From NCBI GenBank assembly GCA_903871335.1, contig CAIQGE010000026.1, positions 48,427 to 112,426 on the forward strand: a DNA stretch of 64,000 bases. The letters are read 5' to 3'. The notes beneath the pieces are model-generated. The model searched no databases and was not told the DNA's origin. It was given only the letters and a program-made list of their open reading frames with translations. This stretch comes from an uncultured Actinomycetes bacterium. Its GTDB lineage: Bacteria; Actinomycetota; Acidimicrobiia; Acidimicrobiales; RAAP-2. The position numbers were made by a program, and so were the translations under genes. Position 1 is the first letter of the stretch. Every line of letters starts with the position of its first letter. Shown here one piece after another: positions 50,148 through 58,494 of this stretch.

Positions 50148-51368
50148 ATGGCCGCCATCACCGAAGAGCAGGCGCTCGACGAAAAGGAACTTGACGCCGT
50201 CATCGACGCGTTCTTGGAGCAGTACCCACCGTCGACGACTGATCCGGTGACCTTCCTGGGTGCACAGTTCGACGCGGGACTGGCCTGGGTTCATTTTCCT
50301 GAAGGTAATGGTGGTCGCGGCCTCACGCCAGCGCACCAATTGCAGGTTCTGCGACGCTTCGCGCACGCCGGCGCGCCCAGTGCCGCCGGACGCAATGTCA
50401 TTGGCTACGGCATGTGCGCCCCGACGATTCTCGTGCACGGCACTGAAGAGCAGAAGAGTCGCTTCCTTCGACCCCTTTTCACGGGTGAAGAAATCTGGTG
50501 CCAGCTCTTCTCCGAACCCGGCGCGGGTTCGGATGTCGCCACGCTTGGCACTCGTGCCGAGCGCGATGGTGATGAGTGGATTCTGAATGGTCAAAAAGTG
50601 TGGACCACGTTGGCACACCAGGCGGCCTACGGATTGATCATCGCCCGCTCGAACCCCGACGTGCCCAAGCACAAGGGCATCACGGCCTTCCTCGTGGACA
50701 TGCACGCCCCCGGGGTTGACGTTCGTCCGCTGTATCAGGCGACGGGCGAAGCTGAATTCAATGAGTGCTTCTTCACCGACGTGCGCGTACCGGACACGCG
50801 TCGACTCGGTGACGTGGGCGAGGGTTGGGGTGTGTCCATCACCACCTTGATGAATGAGCGAGTCTCCATTGGTGGCACGGTTCCCCCGCGAGGCTCGGGC
50901 ATCATCGGTGAGGCCGTCAAGATCTGGGAAAAGAAGTGGGCCGGTCGTCGTGACGGCCACGCCATGGCCATGCGCGATGAGCTCTTGGAAGCCTGGGTTC
51001 GTAATGAGGTTGGTCGCCTGACGAACAAGCGGGCGAGTGATCTGCGCAAGGCCGGCACGCCCGGTCCGGAGGGATCGGTCGCGAAGCTCGCCTTCGCCGA
51101 AGAGAATCAGCGTACGAGTGAACTCTGCGTGGACCTCTTGGGCGCCGAAGGCATGCTGTACGGATCGAACTATCCGCAGGTCCGCCCGCAAGAATCGGCG
51201 CTGCACGGTGGTGACCACCGCAAGTTGTTCATTCGCATGCGCGCGAACTCCATTGAAGGTGGCACCAGCGAAGTGATGCGCAACATCATTGGTGAGCGCG
51301 TTCTCGGATTGCCCGGCGAACCGCGCAACGACAAGGACGTGTCCTGGAAGGAAATTCCGAAGGGCTAG
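50148..51368 (+). CDS. Acyl-CoA dehydrogenase
   Basis: A 406-residue acyl-CoA dehydrogenase. It has the FAD segment Q-L-F-S-E-P-G-A-G-S-D-V-A-T-L, W-I-L-N-G-Q-K-V-W-T, and the C-terminal S-I-E-G-G-T-S-E-V-M-R-N-I-I-G-E-R-V-L. It resembles the first acyl-CoA dehydrogenase of the window but lacks its Lys/Ser-rich insert. AAGGGGGA precedes ATG 50148. It is convergent with the dienelactone hydrolase gene, sharing CTAG. Confidence 0.9.
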   Translation: MAAITEEQALDEKELDAVIDAFLEQYPPSTTDPVTFLGAQFDAGLAWVHFPEGNGGRGLTPAHQLQVLRRFAHAGAPSAAGRNVIGYGMCAPTILVHGTEEQKSRFLRPLFTGEEIWCQLFSEPGAGSDVATLGTRAERDGDEWILNGQKVWTTLAHQAAYGLIIARSNPDVPKHKGITAFLVDMHAPGVDVRPLYQATGEAEFNECFFTDVRVPDTRRLGDVGEGWGVSITTLMNERVSIGGTVPPRGSGIIGEAVKIWEKKWAGRRDGHAMAMRDELLEAWVRNEVGRLTNKRASDLRKAGTPGPEGSVAKLAFAEENQRTSELCVDLLGAEGMLYGSNYPQVRPQESALHGGDHRKLFIRMRANSIEGGTSEVMRNIIGERVLGLPGEPRNDKDVSWKEIPKG

Positions 51369-52066
51369 CGGGCCGCCAACTGAGCGACGAGAAATTCCGT
51401 CGCTCGTTGAGCCGCGTCCGCGGCGGCCTCCGGGTGGAAGGCATCGGGACGCGCGTCGCAATGGAAGCCGTGTACGGCGTCCGGGTAGCGAACGATATCG
51501 GTGGTCTGACCGGATGACGCGGCGGCCGTCCGCAGCGCTTCAACGTCCTCAACGGGAATGCCCTTGTCGAGGTCCCCGTAGAGGCCCAGCCACGGTGCTT
51601 GCAGGTTCGGGGCCAGTTCAACGAGCGGGGGGAAGCCGAATCGACCCGCACTGACACCACCGCCATAGAACGAGACGGCGGCGCCCACGACGCCGAGGGT
51701 GTCGGTGTAGAGGGCCACGGTGCCACCCATGCAGTATCCAACGACGCCGATGTTGGCGGTCGCGTAACCCTTGTCGTGCAAAAACGCGACGGCGGCGTGG
51801 ATATCGGTGGTGAGATCGTCCTTGTTCAGTGCACCCATGTGGGTCATCGCATTCGCAAAGTCGTCGTAGGCCACCTCGGGCGAACCGGTGCGGTGAAACA
51901 AGACCGGCGACACCGCGTAGAAACCATCGCGCGCAAACCGCTCGGCCACGTCACGGATGTGGTGGTTGACACCGAACGCCTCTTGGAGAACGATGATCGC
52001 GCGAGACGCGCTGTCGTCACCGGCGACGTAGAGGGGAGTGCCCTGGCTGTTGTCGAGGGTGGTCAT
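51365..52066 (-). CDS. Dienelactone hydrolase-family protein
   Basis: A 233-residue alpha/beta hydrolase. V-L-Q-E-A-F-G-V-N-H-H-I near the start carries the conserved Glu, G-V-V-G-Y-C-M-G-G carries the nucleophile Cys, Y-G-D-L-D-K-G-I-P holds the acid, and A-V-H-G-F-H holds the His. It would cleave dienelactones or similar esters. It is the last gene of the LysR operon, and its ATG overlaps the stop of the oxidoreductase gene (ATGA, 52063-52066). Confidence 0.88.
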   Translation of the reverse strand: MTTLDNSQGTPLYVAGDDSASRAIIVLQEAFGVNHHIRDVAERFARDGFYAVSPVLFHRTGSPEVAYDDFANAMTHMGALNKDDLTTDIHAAVAFLHDKGYATANIGVVGYCMGGTVALYTDTLGVVGAAVSFYGGGVSAGRFGFPPLVELAPNLQAPWLGLYGDLDKGIPVEDVEALRTAAASSGQTTDIVRYPDAVHGFHCDARPDAFHPEAAADAAQRATEFLVAQLAAR

Positions 52067-52665
52067 AGGAAACTCGGTCCTTCCGTGCGCGTGCGCTTGA
52101 TTTCGTAGAAGCCGGGTGTGGCGGCCACGAGCAGAACACCGTCGTACAGCTTGCCCGCAGCTTCTCCGCGAGGAGTGGGTGTGATCACCGGACCGAAGAA
52201 GGCTACGTCGCCCACGTGAATCACCGGGGTGCCGACGTCCATACCGACCGGGTCCATGCCCGCGTGGTGACTCGCTGACAGCGCAGCATCCCACGACGTG
52301 TCCGTGGCCGCGTTCTTCAGCTCGCTCGGCAGACCCGTCTTCTCGAGGGCGATGGTGACGACAGATTCCAAGTCCTTGTTGCCGTTGTTGTGATATTCGT
52401 TGCCCATGGCCTCGTACATCGCGGCCAGAGCGTCACCGCCGTGAGCGGCTTCGGTCGCAATGAGCACGCGCACGGGCCCGTAGGCCTTCTTGAGCAGTTC
52501 TTTGTACTCGTCACTGAGATCACGCCCCTCGTTCAAGACGGCGAGACTCATGACGTGGAAGTTCACCTTCACGTCGCGGACCTGTTCCACCTCGCGCAGC
52601 CAGCGAGACGTGATCCAGGCCCAGGGGCACGCGGGATCCACCCAGAGGTCGATTGATGTAGTCAT
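52063..52665 (-). CDS. DsbA-family oxidoreductase, Rv2466c-like, CPWA active site
   Basis: A 200-residue thioredoxin-fold protein closely resembling Rv2466c of M. tuberculosis, a mycothiol-dependent reductase (A-W-I-T-S-R-W-L, V-N-F-H-V-M-S-L-A, H-H-A-G-M-D-P-V-G-M-D-V-G-T-P, F-F-G-P-V). The active site reads C-P-W-A (Cys13, Ala16) instead of Cys-Pro-Trp-Cys, so it keeps only the nucleophilic Cys and would need mycothiol for turnover. It is fourth in the LysR operon. The ATG at 52665 is chosen by homology. Confidence 0.87.
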   Translation of the reverse strand: MTTSIDLWVDPACPWAWITSRWLREVEQVRDVKVNFHVMSLAVLNEGRDLSDEYKELLKKAYGPVRVLIATEAAHGGDALAAMYEAMGNEYHNNGNKDLESVVTIALEKTGLPSELKNAATDTSWDAALSASHHAGMDPVGMDVGTPVIHVGDVAFFGPVITPTPRGEAAGKLYDGVLLVAATPGFYEIKRTRTEGPSFL

Positions 52666-52679
52666 GTGATTGTCCTTTC

Positions 52680-54083
52680 CTAGCGTGATGTCGCCGCAGC
52701 GTGTGCGGACAGAATGTGTGAGACGGCGTTGGCGACATTGATCATGGTCGGCAGGTCGAGCATTTCGTCGATACCGTGCGCATTGGAACCTGGTCCGAGC
52801 ACGCCGGTGGCGACAAATTGGACGGCGGGGTAGCGCTCGCCGAGTTGCGCGAGAAACGGAATCGTCCCACCTTCGCCGCAGTACCCGACCGACTTTCCGA
52901 ACGTCGCCACGCTGGCTTCTTCGAGCGCGCTCTCGAGCCACGGAGCGAGTGGCGGGGCTAGCCAGCCCGTTGCTGGTGACGTCGTGACCGTCACGCGGGC
53001 ATTCGACGGCACGTCGCTGGTCAGCACTCTCGTGAGAACTTTGGCCGCGTCGTCACCGTTGACGTTCGGCGGCAGGCGCAAACTGAGAACCAATTCCGTA
53101 AAGGGGCGCAGCACGTTGCCGGCGTTTTCGACACTCGGGACACCACCCGCTCCGGTGATGGATAGCGTGGGAGACCAGGTGCGCTGCAACAGTCGATCTG
53201 TGGGTGTGTCACCCATCAACTCGAGGCCAGAAATAGTGGGTTGTTCGTCACCGGCGACGTCACCAAATTCGGCAGTCATGGCGGCGGCGGCGACACGGTG
53301 CGACTCGGGAATCTCGCCGTGAAGTTCGGGGATGAGAACGCGGCCCGTGGCGGCGTCCTCGACGCGATCGAGGAGTTGGCGCAGGATGCGGAAGCTCGAA
53401 GGAACGACACCGCTGGAGGACCCGGAGTGTTGACCGCGCTCGAGGACGTCGACGCGAACGTGTGCGATCAAATTTCCTCGCAGCGACGTGGTCACCCACA
53501 AGCGGTCGTACGTGATGGCACCGGAATCAAGGCAAATGAGAAGTTCGACGTCGCCGAGTTGAGTCGCGAGAAGATCGAGGTGCGCGAGAAGGTCGGGGCT
53601 GCCGCTTTCTTCGGACGCTTCGATGAGCACGACGCAGCGTGCGTGCGCCATGCCCTGTCGCTCCATGTCTTCGAGAGCGCTCAACGTCGCAAAGGTGGCG
53701 TAGCCGTCATCGGCGAGACCGCGCGCGAAGAGCTGGTCGCCACGTCGGGTGGGCGAAAACGGGGCTAGTCCTTCGCTCCAGTCACCGAGGGGCGGTTGTT
53801 TGTCGAGGTGTCCGTAAAGAACGACGGTACCGATCGTGGGAGCGGTAGCGGCAACGTCCACGATGAGGACAGGGGTCCGACCTTCAATGGTTTGGACGTA
53901 CACGGAGAAATCAGCCAACGCCCTGTCGCGTGCCCACTGCGCCAGAAGTTGCGTGGCTCGCTCGATTTCGCCGTGCTCGCGCCAGTGCTCGTCGTACGCC
54001 GGAGAAATAGCGGGGATCTCGCCGTACGCCAACAATGTCGGCAACGCGTCGCGTTCGAAACTTTCGAGGGAGATGGGGCTCAC
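52680..54083 (-). CDS. M20-family metallopeptidase (dipeptidase)
   Basis: A 467-residue di-zinc peptidase. V-L-Y-G-H-L-D-K-Q-P, the R-G-L-A-D-D-G-Y segment, the catalytic and metal glutamates in I-E-A-S-E-E-S-G-S-P and L-I-C-L-D-S-G, and a C-terminal E-G-G-T-I-P-F and N-A-H-G-I-D-E. The middle part is the M20 lid domain. It probably acts on dipeptides or acylated amino acids in the cytoplasm. GTG 54083 begins the fold and follows the AlkA stop by ten bases. Confidence 0.88.
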   Translation of the reverse strand: MSPISLESFERDALPTLLAYGEIPAISPAYDEHWREHGEIERATQLLAQWARDRALADFSVYVQTIEGRTPVLIVDVAATAPTIGTVVLYGHLDKQPPLGDWSEGLAPFSPTRRGDQLFARGLADDGYATFATLSALEDMERQGMAHARCVVLIEASEESGSPDLLAHLDLLATQLGDVELLICLDSGAITYDRLWVTTSLRGNLIAHVRVDVLERGQHSGSSSGVVPSSFRILRQLLDRVEDAATGRVLIPELHGEIPESHRVAAAAMTAEFGDVAGDEQPTISGLELMGDTPTDRLLQRTWSPTLSITGAGGVPSVENAGNVLRPFTELVLSLRLPPNVNGDDAAKVLTRVLTSDVPSNARVTVTTSPATGWLAPPLAPWLESALEEASVATFGKSVGYCGEGGTIPFLAQLGERYPAVQFVATGVLGPGSNAHGIDEMLDLPTMINVANAVSHILSAHAAATSR

Positions 54084-54093
54084 GTCGTCGAGA

Positions 54094-54726
54094 TTAACGG
54101 TCCGATGCGCGCGCGACGTCCACGGCCTGCCAGCAGTACCAGGCGACGGCGCTGCGGTGCGGTGCGAGGTGGTCGGCGGCGGTCGCGAGTTCAAGGGCCG
54201 AAATCATGACGTCGTGTCCGTGTAGGAGTGACCAACCGTTGCGCACTCCGTAGTCACCACTCGGCCAGACGTCAGGACGGGCGAGAGCGTGCATCAGATA
54301 CATGTGCACGGTCCACGGGCCGACGCCGCGCACCTGAACGAGTTCCGCAATGATCTCGTCATTGGTGCGTCGGCCGTGTGTCTCAAAGCGCACCGTCCCG
54401 TCATGAACTTTGTGGGTGAGGTCACTGATCGCACGACGTTTGGCTCCTGACAAGCCCACGCCCGCCATGGTCTCGTCGGAGAGCGCCAAGACTCGCTCGG
54501 GCGTCACGTCACCGTGTAGTTCCCCAGCAAAACGACCATAAATTGCTTCGGCGGCCTTACCGGCCAATTGTTGGTGGACAATGGAACGAACGAGATGCTC
54601 GTAACGCTTCGCCACGGGAGTAACTCGAAATGCGGGCGGCGGTCCGACCGCGGAAATGACGGGACGAAGCGGCGGGTAGCGACGAAGAGTGGCGGCAACT
54701 TGTTGCGGTGTCTTCTTTTCGCTCAC
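54094..54726 (-). CDS. AlkA-like DNA-3-methyladenine glycosylase (HhH-GPD)
   Basis: A 210-residue HhH-GPD glycosylase without the N-terminal domain of E. coli AlkA. It has S-I-V-H-Q-Q-L-A-G-K-A-A, L-S-G-A-K-R-R-A-I-S-D-L, the helix-hairpin-helix V-R-G-V-G-P-W-T-V-H-M-Y-L, and the catalytic Asp in P-S-G-D-Y-G-V-R. It excises alkylated bases. The GTG start overlaps the LysR stop (GTGA, 54723-54726), so it is translationally coupled to that regulator. Confidence 0.88.
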   Translation of the reverse strand: MSEKKTPQQVAATLRRYPPLRPVISAVGPPPAFRVTPVAKRYEHLVRSIVHQQLAGKAAEAIYGRFAGELHGDVTPERVLALSDETMAGVGLSGAKRRAISDLTHKVHDGTVRFETHGRRTNDEIIAELVQVRGVGPWTVHMYLMHALARPDVWPSGDYGVRNGWSLLHGHDVMISALELATAADHLAPHRSAVAWYCWQAVDVARASDR

Positions 54727-55652
54727 GCCATCTCCGCTCCAACTAGGGGGTGTACGCCTTGGGGGAGTGACCCCGCTTCGGCGACCAGTTGGAACAGTAG
54801 TTCTCGTATGGCTCGTACCGGTGTGGAAGGAAATCCGTAACGTCGCACGGCGAGACCGACACGTCGCTCGGGGAGTCCGTCGACCGGAACGGCGCGAAAA
54901 TCTCCTGCCAGGTGGCTGGGGAGCGCCGTGGCCGGCAAGATTGCTAAGCCGTATCCATCGAAAGCGAGTGAGGCGAGCGTGCGCATGCCGTCTAGTTCCA
55001 CGATCGCCTTCAGCCGGAGCCCCTTGGCCGCGCACGCTTCGTCGATCTCGCGACGGATGGTGGTGCCGGTGAGGGGGAGCAGCAGGTCCAGGGTGGCGAG
55101 TTCCTCGAGCGACACGGGTTCGGAACGCTCGGCGAGGTAGTGCGATCGAGGCGTGATCAAGACGAGGTCTTCGGCGAACAATTCCGTGTCGTTGAGATCG
55201 AGGGATGAAATAGGTTGCGACAACACCGCAAGTTCGAGCTGGCCCGAGGCGAGTCGGGGCTCCAACGAGGAATTTGTTCCTTCGACAATGCGCAGTCGCA
55301 CCAATGGGTATCGCCGACGTTGCGCGTCGAGGAGCAGGGGAACCAGCCACCTGCCGGTCGTGCCAATGAGTCCGAGGGACACCTCGCCCTGCACGGCGGC
55401 GTCGAGCGCCACGACGTCGGCGGCGATCGAGGCCACCTCACCGAGAATGCGGCGAGCTCGTTGACACACAATTTCGCCAGAACTCGTGAGGCGCCCCGTC
55501 GTTCGATCGACCAGCAAAGTATCGAGTTCGTCTTCCAGCCGGGCGATTCTTCCGGAAATATTCGACTGCACCGTATCGAGCGCTATGGCCGCCGCAGAGA
55601 AGGATCCGTGGTCGGCAATACCCACCAGAGCCTGGAATTGTCGTAGGTCCAT
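54723..55652 (-). CDS. LysR-family transcriptional regulator
   Basis: A 309-residue LysR protein. The N-terminal helix-turn-helix is M-D-L-R-Q-F-Q-A-L-V-G-I-A-D-H-G-S-F-S-A-A-A with Q-S-N-I-S-G-R-I in the recognition helix, followed by the effector domain. It heads an operon with a DNA glycosylase, a peptidase, an Rv2466c-like protein and a hydrolase, an odd combination that suggests a stress or detoxification regulon. ATG 55652 has TAAAGT seven bases upstream. Longer frames run into the promoter region. Confidence 0.9.
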   Translation of the reverse strand: MDLRQFQALVGIADHGSFSAAAIALDTVQSNISGRIARLEDELDTLLVDRTTGRLTSSGEIVCQRARRILGEVASIAADVVALDAAVQGEVSLGLIGTTGRWLVPLLLDAQRRRYPLVRLRIVEGTNSSLEPRLASGQLELAVLSQPISSLDLNDTELFAEDLVLITPRSHYLAERSEPVSLEELATLDLLLPLTGTTIRREIDEACAAKGLRLKAIVELDGMRTLASLAFDGYGLAILPATALPSHLAGDFRAVPVDGLPERRVGLAVRRYGFPSTPVRAIRELLFQLVAEAGSLPQGVHPLVGAEMA

Positions 55653-55659
55653 GCCATCT

Positions 55660-55665
55660 ACTTTA
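55660..55665 (-). promoter_or_regulatory. Leaderless -10 box of the LysR gene (TAAAGT)
   Basis: TAAAGT on the minus strand, seven bases before ATG 55652. The 6C RNA promoter starts 28 bases away in the opposite direction. Confidence 0.45.
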
Positions 55666-55692
55666 CAGATGGGAAGTATCGAGTAAAACGAC

Positions 55693-55721
55693 TTGCGTGA
55701 TACTGGCCTGACCGTCATACT
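55693..55721 (+). promoter_or_regulatory. Promoter of the 6C RNA
   Basis: TTGCGT (55693-55698) and CATACT (55716-55721) with a 17-base spacer resemble a housekeeping-sigma promoter. They place transcription start near 55728, just where the 6C-like structure begins. Confidence 0.5.
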
Positions 55722-55727
55722 TGTTAT

Positions 55728-55820
55728 CGCCCGCTTCGCACGGAACCCCCCTCCGGGAGTGAGGCGAAAGTTTTGCAAAGGGACCAGCCTGCCCCCCTAG
55801 GCTGGTCCCTTTGCTATTTC
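55728..55820 (+). ncRNA. 6C small RNA
   Basis: Two hairpins with exactly six consecutive C in each loop define this actinobacterial RNA class. The first has CGGA and TCCG around the loop with C at 55746-55751, inside a possible outer stem CTTCGC...GCGAA. The second is a perfect 16-base stem (55775-55790 with 55799-55814) around GCCCCCCT and ends in a T-rich stretch, so it also serves as the terminator. A promoter sits at the right distance upstream. In mycobacteria the homologue is the sRNA B11. It lies between lysR and murT and is not part of either gene. Confidence 0.85.
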
Positions 55821-55829
55821 TACGGTTGT

Positions 55830-55835
55830 TAGCGT
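55830..55835 (+). promoter_or_regulatory. Leaderless -10 box of murT (TAGCGT)
   Basis: TAGCGT lies six bases before ATG 55842, only about ten bases after the end of the 6C RNA, so murT has its own promoter and need not be read through from the sRNA. Confidence 0.5.
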
Positions 55836-55841
55836 GGGTCC

Positions 55842-57098
55842 ATGTCGAAAAGCCCCAGCGCCCTCGGTATGAGGGGTCGCATCGCGGTGCGAGCATTGCG
55901 TGTCGTGAATGCGACGAGTCGCGGGCTGGGTCGCGGATCAGGGACCGTGGCCGGTGGTCGCGTGGCGATGAAGATCGACGAGGACCTGTTTCGAAAATTA
56001 TTTGTGGGCCGCACGGTGATCCTGGTGAGCGGTACCAACGGCAAGACCACCACCACCGCGCTGGTGCGCGCCGCTATCGGTGGCGACCCGGCGTCAAATT
56101 TGACGGGTTCGAACATGGCCGCCGGCATCGTGGCGGCTCTGTCGACCAGTACGTCGTCGACGTGCGTCATCGAAGTGGACGAGCCCTGGTTGCCGACCGT
56201 CATGAATGCTGCTCGCGATGCCGCGCGACGAGCGGTCGTTCTCTTGAACCTGTCGCGAGACCAGTTGGACCGCGCGAGCGAGGTGCGACAACTCGCACAG
56301 CGCTGGCGCGATCACTTCTCCTCTCTTGAAAATTCGGCGGAGTGGGACGTCATTGCGAACGTGAACGATCCCCTCGTCGCCTACGCCGTACAGCCGGCCG
56401 CGAAGGTAACCGCGTGCGCATTGCCCACGCCGTGGCACGGTGACGCAATTAGCTGTCCACACTGCACGAAACCCATTCACTTCGACGAAGGTCTCTTCGG
56501 TTCCTGGTGGTGCGACTGTGGCTTTCGAGCGCCGCACCCGGACGTGTTCTTCGATGACGGTGTGCGAATGGATGGCGTGACTTACCCGCTGTCTCTGCAG
56601 CTTCCGGGTTCCTTCAACGCTGCCAACGCGGCCGCAGCCGTCGCCGCCGCGCAGCGTATCGGCGTTCCACCGGTCGACTCCATCCCGAGAGTCAATGCTG
56701 TCGAGGACGTCGCGGGTCGCTTTGGCGAACGGATGTGGAAGGAGCAAAAATTCCGATTGTTGCTCGCGAAGAATCCCGCTGGTCTTGCCGCCTTGATCAG
56801 CACGGTCTCGGAAGGTAGTTCCCCCGTCGTGGTCTCGATCAACGCCAATGTGGCCGACGGTCGAGACCCCTCGTGGTTGTACGACGCGCCATTCGAACGT
56901 CTACGCGGTCGCACAGTGTGGTGCGACGGCACGCGAGCGCTCGATTTGATGACGCGTCTGTTTTACGCGGGCGTCGACGTTCGTTTGACTGATGACGACC
57001 CGCTCTTCCCTCGCGGGCTCCCGAGTGGTGAAATTATGGACGTGATCGGCAACTACACGGCCTTTGCGCAGTGGGTGAAAAAGAGCAAGGCGTGCTGA
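55842..57098 (+). CDS. murT: Lipid II isoglutaminyl synthase, Mur-ligase subunit MurT
   Basis: With GatD it amidates the alpha-carboxylate of D-Glu in lipid II to D-isoglutamine. The 418-residue protein has a Mur-ligase central domain with ATP loop S-G-T-N-G-K-T-T-T-T (about residues 60-69). A zinc ribbon is inserted, C-P-H-C (about 205-208) and C-D-C (about 224-226). The N-A-A-N-A-A-A-A-V-A-A segment and a MurT C-terminal domain with D-N-Y-T-like ending follow. This insertion is diagnostic of MurT. Overlaps gatD by seven bases. Confidence 0.93.
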   Translation: MSKSPSALGMRGRIAVRALRVVNATSRGLGRGSGTVAGGRVAMKIDEDLFRKLFVGRTVILVSGTNGKTTTTALVRAAIGGDPASNLTGSNMAAGIVAALSTSTSSTCVIEVDEPWLPTVMNAARDAARRAVVLLNLSRDQLDRASEVRQLAQRWRDHFSSLENSAEWDVIANVNDPLVAYAVQPAAKVTACALPTPWHGDAISCPHCTKPIHFDEGLFGSWWCDCGFRAPHPDVFFDDGVRMDGVTYPLSLQLPGSFNAANAAAAVAAAQRIGVPPVDSIPRVNAVEDVAGRFGERMWKEQKFRLLLAKNPAGLAALISTVSEGSSPVVVSINANVADGRDPSWLYDAPFERLRGRTVWCDGTRALDLMTRLFYAGVDVRLTDDDPLFPRGLPSGEIMDVIGNYTAFAQWVKKSKAC

Positions 57099-57784
57099 AA
57101 ATTGCCGTCATCTATCCGGAACTTCTCGGGACCTACGGCGACGGCGGTAACGGACTCGTTCTGGTCGAACGTGCCCGTCTGCGTGGTTATGAAGCCGAGC
57201 TGACCTCCGTCGCGATTGACGAACCCTTACCCGACGCACAGATTTACCTCCTCGGAGGGGGAGAGGATGGACCTCAGCGCCGCGCCACCGAGGCTCTGCA
57301 CACGGACCGTTCGATTGCGCACCGCCTCAATGACGGTGCGTTGTTATTCGCGGTATGTGCGGGACTGCAGATCGTTGGCATTTCCTTTGCGGTCGAAGGC
57401 GGCAGCCGCCACTCGGGACTCGGACTCGTGCCCCTGGAGACAGTGCGTGGTGAGAAGCGCCGGGTGGGCGAAATTCTGGTCGACGTGGATGGTCGCGATC
57501 TCGTGGGCTTCGAAAACCACGCTGGACACACATATCCCCACGACGCCGAACCCCTCGGATTGGTGAAGAGGGGGTATGGCAACGACGGCGTGGTGGACGG
57601 TGTCTACCAAGGGGGCGTCATTGGTACCTACGCCCACGGACCCGTTCTCGCGATGAACCCGTGGCTCGCCGACGAACTATTGGGTCACGCTATTGGTCAT
57701 TTGTTAGAGGAGATTGACACGCCGGCCGATCGCCTCTACGAGGCGCGTCGCAAAGCGGTACGTCACTCCCCGCGAACGCCGTAG
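57092..57784 (+). CDS. gatD: Lipid II isoglutaminyl synthase, glutaminase subunit GatD
   Basis: Supplies ammonia from glutamine to MurT. The 230-residue class I glutamine amidotransferase begins I-A-V-I-Y-P-E-L-L-G-T-Y-G-D-G-G-N, and has L-L-G-G-G-E-D, the catalytic Cys in F-A-V-C-A-G-L-Q (about Cys89), G-F-E-N-H-A-G, and the catalytic His in G-T-Y-A-H-G-P (about 181). GTG 57092 is used because the fold begins there. It overlaps the convergent acyltransferase gene by 22 bases. Confidence 0.93.
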   Translation: MLKIAVIYPELLGTYGDGGNGLVLVERARLRGYEAELTSVAIDEPLPDAQIYLLGGGEDGPQRRATEALHTDRSIAHRLNDGALLFAVCAGLQIVGISFAVEGGSRHSGLGLVPLETVRGEKRRVGEILVDVDGRDLVGFENHAGHTYPHDAEPLGLVKRGYGNDGVVDGVYQGGVIGTYAHGPVLAMNPWLADELLGHAIGHLLEEIDTPADRLYEARRKAVRHSPRTP

Positions 57785-58494
57785 GTATCGTCGCCGGTCA
57801 CGGCGCGACCGAGCGACGCCACCGCTTCTTCGATGCGGACGTTGAAGCGGCGGATGTTCTCACCCTCTTCGAGGCGAAGTGGTGTGCCGAAGGTGACCGC
57901 GACGTGGTGGCGGGATTGCGAAGGAGCGTTCGTGTACACGTCAGCCTTGGCGTACTTGGGGCCGAGCAGTTCCCCCGCGCCGTGGACGAACGTGGGAATG
58001 ACCGCCGCTCCCGTGCGCTCGGAGAGATAGGCGACGCCGCCCTTGAATTCCTGGAGATTTCCCGTGGTCGTGCGTCCGCCCTCGGGATAGATGAGCAAAT
58101 GCCAATGTTCTTCCAACATGCGCTGAGCCAAGGCGGCGCTCCGACGATTGACCTTGTGGCGCTCGATGGGAATGGCGTTGAACGTAAGGACCGTGGTGAC
58201 GGCCTTGGGAGCTTCCAGGAAGAAGGTGTCCATAGCGGCGGCGACCACCGTGTGTCGACGGATGTCGGCGGGCAGTGAACTCAGGATGAGCGGTGTGTCC
58301 AAGTGTGAGACGTGATTGGCGGCAAAAATCATCGTCTCGGTTCGAGAAATGTTCTCCAGGCCCTGGACGGTAAGTGACGAGGCGTATTTAGTGGCCGGCA
58401 CGATGATGACGTCCTGCAGCAGCGTTCTTACTGCGCGCGCCAGCGGAGTTCGACCCCAATCGGTGGGGAAGTCGAGACCGAGCGGAATGTTCAT
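57763..58494 (-). CDS. 1-acylglycerol-3-phosphate acyltransferase-like protein (PlsC family)
   Basis: A 243-residue acyltransferase with the catalytic N-H-V-S-H-L-D (His-x4-Asp) and the later Y-P-E-G-G-R-T motif. It probably acylates lysophosphatidic acid or a related lipid at the inner membrane. Its start overlaps the stop of the upstream membrane protein gene by four bases, so the two are cotranscribed. Residues in the substrate pocket do not allow a specific acceptor to be named. Confidence 0.87.
   Translation of the reverse strand: MNIPLGLDFPTDWGRTPLARAVRTLLQDVIIVPATKYASSLTVQGLENISRTETMIFAANHVSHLDTPLILSSLPADIRRHTVVAAAMDTFFLEAPKAVTTVLTFNAIPIERHKVNRRSAALAQRMLEEHWHLLIYPEGGRTTTGNLQEFKGGVAYLSERTGAAVIPTFVHGAGELLGPKYAKADVYTNAPSQSRHHVAVTFGTPLRLEEGENIRRFNVRIEEAVASLGRAVTGDDTYGVRGE

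Noticed and set aside
55775..55814. Hairpin as an attenuator of murT
   Set aside because: The hairpin is the second stem of a 6C RNA with its own promoter, and murT has a separate -10 box at 55830 with a leaderless start.
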